Shown here in pieces: positions 24,020-36,000 of a stretch of DNA of 64,000 nucleotides (position 1 is the stretch's first letter; every line of letters starts with the position of its first letter). The stretch comes from Acholoe squamosa (Eukaryota > Annelida > Polychaeta > Phyllodocida > Polynoidae), in NCBI GenBank assembly GCA_949317995.1, contig OX439046.1, forward strand, positions 36,492,002 to 36,556,001. The letters are read 5' to 3'. The notes under the pieces were generated by a model. The model did no database searches. It saw only the letters and a program-made list of their open reading frames with translations, and was not told where the DNA came from. The translations under genes and the position numbers were made by a program.

Positions 24020-27000
24020 CTGTGGAAGAAGAAAATATAACGAGTGTTAAGCTTTATCTATGAACATGTCTGAACATTAACGGCGTTTGTAGAAACCAGT
24101 AATTCTGATGTTGTTGCAATGATACTAATGATGCCTTTTTAATAGTGGTCTCTGATGGATCTATAACCAAGAGGATACTGGTCAGCCACCACCCCACTAT
24201 AAATAAGTGAGGAACGTTTTTTAATCGAATACATAAATTGAATAATATGGCCATGTCTATCATTACGTCTTCAAAAAGGGGCTATGAGGAAGCGTTTGTT
24301 AGACTACATCATTGATAATTGCTGAATAGGTTTTGTCTAGTATTACAGCAGACCATGGCACCCAGCTCCTACTCAATGCTGCCGTCTGGTGGCTTTTACT
24401 ACAACTAGAACAACAGTGCTCCGACCACTCTCCTGCACACTATGGGACAACTAAACCTTAAACACTACTGTCCGTTTTACTCTGAAAATTCAAAACCAAA
24501 AGATGATTTAGATTATGGATTCAAGATCTGGGGAGAATTCTGTAATGTTTCTTACTTTCAGCATACCCTCCATATCCTGACTGAGGAGTTCATCATGGCT
24601 CATCTGTAGGATGGAGTACCCGACACGGAACACGGTCTCCATACCCTACAACACATAAAGCACATATACATTACTCTAAGCTGAAGTACTTCCTTAACTT
24701 TCCTGAGTGTTCGACTTGTGTGTTAATTACAGCCTCCTCATGGCCATGAATATGTGTTGACTTCAGTCAGTAAATTCTAAGGATCTATTTCTCACACGTG
24801 CCTTCCATTCTCCATGGATCGTGGGGAATGCACTGCACGGGTCATGGACAATGTCATGTTGATCTGCAAGAATTAGATATAAAAGTTAATTTATATGTAT
24901 TTTCCAACTGTTTCCCACTATTCACTTCACCACTACCGGTATGCAATGTGGACACCAAAACTGTTGATTTACCCTAATACCTTGGAGTCAGCCTCGTGTA
25001 TAAGGCGCACCTCATATATAAGGACCACCCTTAGTTAAGAGCAAAGCTATAATTCAGTATAAGGGTGAACCTGAGTCTAAATCTTGAGCACTTCACCACT
25101 GTTCTGAAATATAATATCCACACCTATTAGGCGCACCTGAGACTTATACACTATAAGGCACATCAGGGGTCTATCCTCCCTTATAAGGCAGGTATACATT
25201 CCTGTCTACGTTCGTCCCCAATATCCCGTTTACTTAAGGTCATAAGTCTATATCAAAGAGGAAGCTGTGGTTATGTTTATCACATAGACACCCTACATGT
25301 TAGCAGTGAGGTGTTACCATGGTGACCAGTACACACAGCCTCCTGATGTGACTCAGTAAAACAGATTGAGGTTTCAGACGGATGCGTCCATGGGCATGGT
25401 TGACTGGTCCCAATCATCCTGCCTGATAAGCTATCCATGAAATCCACCATGCATCTAACAGACTCCCGCCACTGCTATGGAAGGCCTACAGTGCTAGGTC
25501 ACCATTTTGTCGCTGATACCAATCGCACACAGCAGGGTTTTGGTTTGGTTTGGTTCAGGATTGGTCCAAAACATATCGGGAAACCAGAAAAAAAGAGAGC
25601 AGAATGAAACCATTTCTCTAGTGAATAACTTGAAAAATAGCCCTGTGGAGCTTTGTCTAGTTCTGAGACGTGGAAGTGAGTAGATCCGCCTGGATACCGA
25701 CAGTCCACCAGAGCTGAGATACCAGCCGCAGGTCAATGAATCTGAACCACGCCTAAACAATCCTAGTCTGGTCGATGTTTGATGAATTGATTTGGTTCAC
25801 TGCCCCATTTTCTGCACGTACTTTGGCTAGTTGAGTGTGACCATGAGGTCATTTCCTTCACATCAGTCAATCATTATACCATTCATATCTTTTCCTAAAG
25901 GCATGACTGAATATAGAAGGCCTCAGGAGAGGGCCAATATATAGACAACAAATACTTCCTTGCACAAATTTTACAGAGTGCAATTTTTTATGTGCAACAC
26001 CCAAACCATTCCATTTGTGTTATAAGAGGGAAAAAGTGGTTGTTTAATACAATTTCGACGTCTCAGGTAAATTATCTCGCACATCAGTATGATCTGTCAT
26101 ACTGATGTGCACACATATTCATCTATAGATGAGTATGTGTGTCCGTCTTGAACTATGGGTAGAAGACAGATTTAAGAGAGAAGAAAAGAAAAAGACCCTT
26201 TTAAGATGGGCTAGGGAACCCATCTGGGATGTAATGTTAAACATCAGAAATAGAACAATGTACTAACTGCTTTGCACGGTTCCTATATTCAGACAATATA
26301 TTTTTTCTGCAACAGCACAAACTGGATGTTGAAGAGCCTAAATATATAATTTTTCAGAAAAAAACACTAAGGTAACAGAGTTACTTGTCAGTCCTTTGCA
26401 CTATGTACTTACCTCAGATAAGAAGACGTCAAAGATCCTACAGGCTACGGTGAGTGGGAGGGAGGTGGTGAACAGGGTGAGGAACCAGGAGGACGCGAAC
26501 ATGGACACACAGAAGTTCTGTGACTGAAAGTGCATGTACAACTCTGGAAGCTGCTCCTGTAACGGCAAAGTATAAGATGTTGTGTTGGTAGTATACATAT
26601 GATATAAACTTTGCTTTGAGTGTCGACGATTTTTCAGGCCATATATATTTATATTTAGGAGCAATAATATGCTATTGATGATATTCTACAATGTTTCAAA
26701 TGTATGCTTTTCATTAGTCAATAATTTCTACTCAGTCATTCTGTAATTTTGATAAAGACCAAGCGTATGGGCAGGAATACATGTAGTTGTAGTGATTCCC
26801 TTCTATAGGTGTATTATTAGTGTGACTACATGATTTACCTGTATCATACATTCCAGTTGGAACATACACAGTCCTAGTTCAGCCATGGATGGCTTGAAGA
26901 GCTCCCGCAGTCTGTATTCCTGCATTAATTTTACCAGCACGGCAAACGCCTCCTCCTCTGGCATCTAAAACATGTAAATTTTGGTATTGAATCGATGATT

Positions 27001-30000
27001 TTGCTCCCATATATCCATCTAATACTTGGGGAAAGAAAACGACAAGTTCAATGGTCACAGTGTCTTCACATACTGCACCATGAACAGGTTTTTACTTTTT
27101 CATTTCTCCTGGTCCCAAAGCAGAGATCCTACGGGGCGAGGAGAAATGCAAAAACTGTATATACTTTCTATTCTTTTATTCTATTCTAAACATTTCCAGA
27201 TTTTTATAACAGAGTGACGAGGGTGTAAAAATGCTACTGACCTGCATTAGAAGTAAACCCACAATAAACCCGCTCCCCTGGCAGTATCCAACCTCCCGGT
27301 CATGTAATGAGTAGGCCTGTAAAGACATAAGGTTACATTCAAGAGTACAACTAATACTTTATATACAGACTGCAGCTAACATCAGAAATGTTGGTGATCC
27401 ACATGTCTAAACTTCTTAATGTTTTATGTAAATAACCCAAAATCCTTTTAGCTCATTTTCATTGTTTCTTTAACGTGATGAACACACTTCCACTACTGTC
27501 CTTCAGTTTAAAGACTTTTAGGCTATCTATCGGAGACAATGCAGAATATCTCTTGAGTGGGGATGACAATATATATATAAAAACCAGGTCCTCACCTTCA
27601 TAACATTGAAGAGGCTCTCTTGGCCAAGACCATTTTTCTCCTTAAAGAAGTCATGTTCAGGATATGTCCGTGTGATATCGCGTCGGATGACCTTCTCATA
27701 GGGAGACGTCATTTTGAGATATTCTGCGTAGGCATCCTTCGCATCTGATATGTGAGCATTACACAGGAGTTGCCACACGATCCCCCGAAAATGATGAGGG
27801 ACCCCTTTCCGTACCAATTCCTGCATATTTGTTGAGATATAGTTAACATGTAACACACTGCAATCACTCAAGCAATGGTATCGATGTTTTGGTACCTGGA
27901 AACCTAGTTATCACATGAATTAAAACAACTCCATCATACATAAGAACTTTTAGGACAATGAAAAAACCGGATAGCCTTATATAAATATAGTTGCAAAATG
28001 TATCATCAAAATATTCTCGGCAATACAACACGGCATGGCGTAAATCATGTCACACTCTGCTCACCTTAACATATATGGCTTTTTTCTTGACGACATTGTC
28101 CCAGTCGTTGACGATCTTCCCCCAGATGACCCAGGCGTCATCAGGATTATCTGTAGGCACAACATACAAGTTACCATGATGAATCATATACTCTATTTGG
28201 TGAATGATATTGTTGTTACTCATGTGCAGTTTTTGGGAGTTAGAGACATTGCTTATGTAATGGTTCGAATTATGGTTTCGACTAGTTCGAAGTGAAAACC
28301 AGACGAGGTATCTCGGGTTAGTGCAACTGGCACGTGTTTATTTCGGTGTAGGTATTACATCCACCTCGAAGAGTACTGCTTAGCTAGGCATAAGCTCAGG
28401 TAAGGGTGGTCCGACTCCGTTGGCAGGCAGAGCCAGACTAACGCCTCCCTTGGCCCCAGGTAGGGGCTGGAGCGAGGCGGACAGTGCTGCCACCACCCTG
28501 CAGGGACCAGTGGTCGAAGAGACCTCTGGTGACTACCGGTGATGGGCGCACCGCTCGAAACGCCCTCTCGGGGGAGACGCTCACACTATATCACGATCTA
28601 CGAGCCCCTACACTACCCCCACCAGAATAAGGAAAGGGGTGTGCAAAAATAACAGAGTACTATTTCGTTATTCTAAGAAAATTAGGGCTCGAAGTTAAAG
28701 ACACGAGTTCGAAGTAGAACGTGATATGTTATTTGTGTGACGTCTTAATAACAGGAGTCGACCACATATAAATATTTTAAATAAAGTAAACATACATATA
28801 CACTATGGAATAGGATTAAGGAGAGATATGGGTCGAAACAAGTTCGGAAGAACATGTTCGAGACCGTACATAGAGTATTAATTTGTATGTTAAATAATGA
28901 TATACCATATGATTTTAAGTTGCGTGACCCGAAAAGAAAAATTTTTGTTGTTCACGTATGAACACTATATATTACTTTTTTTAACACAGTTTACAATAAC
29001 TGTGGGTTTTTATAACTATAATAATATACATATACACCTCTATACCACTACTATCCCCGAGATATGAACACAATGGGTGTGTACCTGAGAAATATTAAAT
29101 AGCTTTAAGGTAACAGATCATGTAGGTATATAGCACCAATTATTGTGTTTCATGAGTTCGATCGTAGTGGACGACGTTATGATCGAAGTTATTAAAACAG
29201 GAATAATATTTTTATGCGTAGGGTAAGAGGACTTGTGGTTAATTTAAATTATATATAATATGTTTCTATAGCAGCCCACCAGCGTAGTGGGTATGCCGTA
29301 CAATAAAAATTAACTTCGGGGCATCTTCAAGGTCGTTCACTGCTTGTCTGCAGATCCATTCGGCGGGTGACGGACTTGGCGGTGGCAAGCCGCGTCGCTG
29401 TGTGGTGTGCCCTGATCAAGATGGGAAGATGTAGATTCGTCCATTTGGCTCCGTGGGTCTGCATCCGTCCGGGCATCCGTCAGGTTCGGGGCACAGTATC
29501 AGTAGTCGGGGGTCCCGTAGGGTAGGGTCGTCGGCTGTCATTACAAGTCTGTCTCCATCACTGTTTCCCCAGGATGGGTTTCCGGATCGGAGTCCAGACT
29601 GATCAGGTTGTCGACCACGGGTGTTCGGGCAGGGTCTGCAACAACCGTGGTTGTTTCTGGGGTAGTGACTGCCGCGTCAGCCTGTCTGGTCGGGGTGGCA
29701 GTTGCAGCAGCGGTGGCGCCTTCGAGCTCCCTCTCGGGTCCTGTTGGAGGTGCGCCAGCACTGGCGGAGGCTCTCGGGGTAGGCATACTAGCGAATCCGA
29801 AGGATTCAATGTCTGCCTCGAGTTGTCTGTTCTCCTGCAACTTGGCCTGGAGCTTTTCGAAGGCACTTTCAGCTGTGCCATCCCAGTCTTTCATGAAGCA
29901 GCCGAACACTGCCATGAATCTAACGTCCTGATGGTCATATTGGCTTCTCAGCTCCTGCAGCTGTGACTCGTACTTCAGCTTCATGGCCTTGGCCTCGTTT

Positions 30001-33000
30001 TCACGTTGGAGCGAGGCTCGAAGCTGATCCCTCGCTTGTCCCTGCATGTCCTGCGAGATTCGGGCGATTTCTCGTCGTTGGATCTCGTGCAGACATTCAA
30101 ACACGCCTTCGGTAACGCCCCGGAGGTACCCGGTGGCCTGGCTGATATGTCTTTCTTGCCACGCCTGGAAGACGTCGGCCTGAATATCACAGGTTTCCTG
30201 TGTCCGGTTCCTGATATAGTCATCGGGATCCTCCAACTCGAGGTTAGATTTCACCAAGTGTAACACGTTGGTGGTCCTTATGTTTCGTGTTGGGGGGGTC
30301 GGCACAGGGGGCGTGTGGGTATCGGAGCCGCTCTCATAAGCAGAGCTCGATGTGGCTGTGGCACTCGGGGATGGGGTAGCTGTGTTGGTTCGTCGAGACG
30401 ACCCGACTACAGCTCCACTCGCATCTATGGTTAGGCCTCGGCCTCTGCCGACATCGGGGAGGGGTTGGCTGGGGTCTTTCAGAGCGACTTCGCGTCCGGG
30501 TCGTTTCGGGTCCACCGGTCGGACCCGTCCTCGTGAAGAGGTGTCAGCAGGGTTGGCCGGGGGACCCATTGGCTTCGGTTTCCCCGAAGGCAATAGGGTT
30601 TGGGACTCGGGGCCGGGTGTCTGGGTTTCAGACAGAGTGGGGAACTCGTCTGCCTCGGTATCTGGCTTGCCTCGGTGCCGAGTGGCGGACTCGGTGTGAC
30701 CTGCAAACCAGTCAGAGTGTGATAGGGTGTTCCGTCCCTCAAACCAGGTCTGGTGGTTACCTGTCGAAGTCCCTGCTGCGGGTCGATAGGAGCTCGAGTT
30801 CAGGGGCGAGACCTGCTCCAGGCTCGAGGGGTCTCGGGATGTGGCCCCCGCGATTGTGCTCGGATCGGGGGACCTCTTTTTGTGTTCCGGAGCTGGGGCT
30901 GGGGACTGAGACTCCGACCTCGGTCGTTTAGCGTCCCGTCGGGGATCACTACCCGGATGTGGTCGGGGTCTTCCATAGCGGTCGACCGCGTCGGGATCCC
31001 TCCTCTGGACTTTGACACGCCAGTGCATTTCTGCTGACATGTCAAATCGGTGGGAGCGCACGTTCTTGAGGAAGTAGGCGTCCTGCTTCCCCTCGACCGT
31101 GTGGCACAGGTGGTCAGTTCTCATGGTGATCTTTAGTCTCTCCTCGGAGGTCATTTGATCCCACTTCGACATAAGTCGCTCGTGGAGTTTCAGGGCCTTC
31201 AAACGAGCGTCGCTGGCTTTTAGACCATGGACCTGAGCTAAATGCTCGGCCATGCGTCCCCGCCTCGTGGTTCTCAGCCCTTGGCACTTCTTGTTTTCGT
31301 TCTTTTCATTAGAACATCGGTACACAGGCCCGTGGTGCATGTGATACTCCACGAGGTGTCTAAAGAACGAGTCTTTTGAAGGCCAGACTCTCTCAGTCTC
31401 TGCAGCGTTGACGCAGATCTCGAAGGGACAGGTGGGGTTCGAGGATGTCCATGCTGAAGCCGCGTATTGCAGCTTCGTTCGATGCTCGAAGCCATAGTAA
31501 GACTTAGGTGTCTTACTGGTGTCTCCGAGAGAAGCCACCCACACGCGATAGAACTTCGCGGGGCCAGCGTCCTTCTTCAGGATTTTCATCCATTCCTCGT
31601 CGTCACTATCGCCGTCGCGGTTAGTGGCGGGAGGAATCGAGTAGCTGTCAGTGTGACGCTGACAGTCCATAAAGCACTTCGGGGTGTAGTCTGGGAATCC
31701 GGTTCGGGCATTGACCCACTTGTTCAAGCAGGACTCGTCAGGGGCGTCTCCCAGGGGCTCCTCTAATGAGTCGATGTTTTCCAGCAGGTGCCGGCTCATT
31801 TCGGCGACCTGCTTGTCGCGGTCTCCATTTCCCTCGTCCTGAATTTCCTCCTCCTCGGCTGCGGTGCTGGTGACCGGCTCCGGGGCCAGAGGGGTCGTTC
31901 TCCGTGAGGGTCTCGTTCGGGTAGACCTCGAGGGGGGTGAGGTATCATCCTCCCTTGTGGTCTTTCCACTTCGGGTTCGACTCCGCGAGCTTCGAGACGA
32001 AGTCGAGGCTGCGGAGTCGTCGCTTTCGTCCGCCTTCTCTTCTACCACCTTTTTCTTGCGGCGGCTCGACTTGGACTTAGCCTCGGGTTTGTCTGTTGAT
32101 TCCTTCCGGGCTTTTTCCACGTCTTTCTTGAGCTTCGATTTCCGCTTCATGAGGTCTTTGCGCTCGCGCTCAATGGCCTCTTGGCGGGCATCAAGCTCCT
32201 CGAGGCTCATTTCTCGGGCGGTATTTACCTTGGTGGAGTAGCAAGCTCCACCCTCTAGGCTCGAGGCAGCTTCGGGAATCAGGCTGGCCACGTCTCCGTC
32301 GCGAGCGGTCTCATTTGTCATTCTCCGCTCTTCGCGTTCGAGCTCGGGGTCCGCCAAAAGAGCGTCCTCTTCCTCACGGACAGGGGAGTTCATCTGTGAA
32401 CTAGACATGAACGCGTAGGTGCGTTCTCGGGGTGGTCCTTGTGGTAGAAGGACTTCGCGGGAGTGGATGCTGGGAAGGCGTTCCTCGAACCCGATCAGGC
32501 CATACAGCAGGGGGTACGCTGTCTGTGACCTAATTCGGTCGTCCTCGCAGATGGCGTCAACAACGGCAACTAGGCCGTCGCTGATGCACATTGCTTCGGC
32601 AAGTCCGAAGTAGTTCTCGAACCAAATGTCCGAGACGTCAGCGACCCCGGTGTCGATGCATCCTCGGCAAATTCTCTTCTGCAGATCGTGGGGTATCATC
32701 TGTGGAGGTTCGCCTTTGAGGCCCAGGTATTTCGGTGGACAATACCGATTCTTGCCCGTGGCCGTTCGGATAAATCCTTTCGTCACGTTCACGTACCCGA
32801 CAGCTGGTGGTCGGTCGGTGAAAGTCACGGGGACTTCGATGATGACTGAAGGTTTGGTTCCTTCAGTCGTACTCGGGCGGGGAGTTCCCGGGGCGACGAG
32901 TTCTGCACCTCTTGGGATGCTCAGGGTATCGGGAGTCGTTTCGGGGATAGATGACTCCATTTCGGTGGTGTCCATTAGTTCCACTATTGGACTTCGGGGT

Positions 33001-36000
33001 GCCTCATCCTGGGCTCGAAGTGGAGTCGGGTGTCCATCGGGGTTGGCCGTTACGGTCGCCATCACCTCCGACTGAGCCATATTTCGGGCTCAGACGGCTC
33101 AGGGGGTTGTTCTCCTTCGTTCAGGGAACAAAAGGAGTCGGTTGCAATCGGAATGAAGGAAGCTCTGGCACTAAAAGTGGCAGGAAGAACAGCGGCACGT
33201 CTTACCTCGGTAAGACGGTTCGCGTGCTGTGAGCGATATTAGGGGCACAACAAGCAAAGCGGGACCATTGCGCATGCGCCACCGCGCTGCGCCGCTCCGA
33301 CATTCCGCTCCTCAGCGCCCCCCTTCCCGCTCGTGGCAAGCGTCCGTACTACCCCGGATAACCAGGGGTCGGGGTTGGTGTTCTCGGTAGGCCGTTGGTG
33401 GACTTACCCCCTCCACTACTCATATCGGCAGGAGTTCGGCAGAATAACGGGTAGCATCATGCGTACACGTCAGCTAAGCTGTCTGCCACCCACAGGAACC
33501 ATGAGTAGGGTGGTAATGTCCGGCGTGGTCGTACTTCGAATCGTATTCGAGGTATCTCAACCTCCAAACATATAACAAGACACATAAACAGGACGATACA
33601 CTCGTTGTGATTTCGGAACATTAAGTAACGGCAGTCCGTCCGGCAATTCTGGGACTGCGTCTCACCTCTCTTTCCGTGTTCTTCAACTGAGATTCTCGAG
33701 AAGGTTTGGTAGAACGTGCCAACAATTTCCCCCTACCTCGAGTTCTCCGTTCCGCCGAGACAATTTTCTCACGATTGGGTTTTAAATTCGTGTCGCTTTC
33801 GACCCTAGAGGGTCGTCCTCCCATCGTCTTTTTGTTATTTGCCTTTCTAGCCGGTCGACCTCTTCTCCTCTTAGGGGCCGTAACCTTCATTTTACCCGAC
33901 AATTTGTTGGTCTTCATCAGGATCTCGTCCTTCTCCTTAGTCATTTGTTTGGAGATATCATCGCACTCAGAGTTGGCGGCATCTCGTCCCCTCCATCTCC
34001 TCAACCTACACACGTTAGACTTATGCATGCGGCCCGTAGCCAGACTCATAAGCATAACGGTGCTCTCGGATATAACTCGAGTAACCACGTGGGGTCCGTC
34101 CCAACTCGAAATCAATTTCTTGCACCTTAAAGGTTCATGTAACCTGAACACTCGGTCGCCCACGCTGAATTGTCGTGGCTTTAGGTGGGTGTCATACCCA
34201 GTTTTCTGCCAGTTCGCGTTCTTTAGTAGCTCGTTTCGAACTACTTCATAGGCTCTTTTAAATTGGTCTCGCAGAGATTCCACAAACATCACAGTACAGG
34301 GGGCTTCGGGGCTTACTCCCATAACACCATATACGAGATCAGCAGGCATTATAATGTCCTCCCCAAATACTAATAAGTTAGGGGAGCAGTTCGTAGCGGC
34401 ATGCACAGTGCTATTGTAAGCATGCACTACAAAGTCACATTGCTCGTCCCAGTCGTCCTGGCAAGAGTTTACCAGGGGTTTAAGGACTTGTATCAATGTT
34501 CGATTGAATCTTTCTACCTGGCCATCAGATTGGGGCCTGTATGGATTGGTTCGAGTTTTGCAAATGGCCAAACAATGACACATTTCTTGCCACAAGTTGG
34601 ACTCGAATTCTCGTCCCTGATCGCTATGCATCATTAATGGTGCGCCGAGATGTAACACCCATCCCTTCACAAAGGCAATAGCGCAAGTGGCTGCCTTGTG
34701 GTCGGGTAGAGGGTATACTCGAGTGTACTTGGTATAGTAGTCGGTTACTACCATCATGCAGGTATTGCCTCGGGGTGTTGGCTCGATTCCGCTAATGATA
34801 TCGACAGCTACTCTGGCGAATCGAACTCCAAACAGTTCTTGTGCCAGGGGCATCTTTCCCATTCCGGGGCCAGGTTTGTTCCTGCCGCATTCGGGACAAG
34901 TCATAACCCATCTTATGATGTCATTATGCATTCCTGGCCAGTAGTACCTCCTGGCTAGGCGTTCTAGGGTCCTCTTCTTCCCGAAGTGTCCACTTGTTTT
35001 ATGCCCATGGCAATAAAACATGATGTCTCGTCTTAGTGACATAGGAATCACTATCTGTAAAACCTTGTCCTTGGTGGGACAGGTTTTCCATCGACACAGG
35101 AGGCCATCTCGAATTTCTAGCTCGGTCCATTGGGCTAGAAATTTGCGGGTCTCCCTATCCTCGAGGGACAATGCCGGTCGTTCGGGCTTGGCATTCTTGT
35201 TCAGGTAGCAAATCACTCTCTTGATAGCGGGATCATTTTGTTGGAAATGTAGGATGGTCTCTTCTGGCCAATCTATAACATTCTCCATGCTGACGCTGGG
35301 CAACGGCGACGACTGTCTAGTTCGAACCGTTGCGACCACTGCGTTATGAGCCCCGCAATCATCACAATCGATTTTCTGGCACTTTCTGATAGGCCTCCGG
35401 GAGAGGGCGTCCGCATTGATATGCTTCGAACCCGGTCTATGTTGGATCTGGCTATGCTCCAACCCAAACTCTGACAAATGTGCCAGCCAACGGCCAATCA
35501 TACCCTCGGCGTCCTTAAAATTGAGGAGCCACCTCAGGGATGAGTGGTCGGTTCGGAGGGTGAAATCAGTGCCCCATAGGAAGTGACGAAACTTTTTAGT
35601 GTACACCACCACAGCCAGCAACTCACGTTTGGTGGTGCAATAGTTTCGTTGTGCCTTATTCAGAGTGTTACTAGCAAAGGCGATTGGTACTTCGACCCCG
35701 TCCTGGACCTGTGACAGGGCTGCACCGATACTATCATTGCTAGCGTCAGTGTCCAGAATGAAATGATCGTCCGCAGTTGGGTATTTCAGTACTGGCGTGT
35801 TAGCAAATAAGTGTTTTATTTGCTCGAAGGCTACATCTTGTTCGTCTCCCCATGGGAAGTGTTCCTTTGCACGACCTGGGGTCCAATGTGCCAATATCTG
35901 TAAGGGGTAGCTTACTTTGGAGTAATTTGGCAGGAAGTCTCGATAGTATGAACAGAAGCCCAGGAAGGACCTTACTTCCTTCGCACATATGGGTTTCTGC

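Noticed and set aside
29541..33080. Endogenous-retrovirus envelope
   Set aside because: ORF3 sits in the right place but lacks a signal peptide, a furin-like site with fusion peptide and a membrane anchor.
29574..33242. Many plus-strand ORFs of 60-150 codons opposite ORF3
   Set aside because: The CpG-rich strand is poor in stop codons; none has domain features, and ORF3 on the minus strand explains the open frames.
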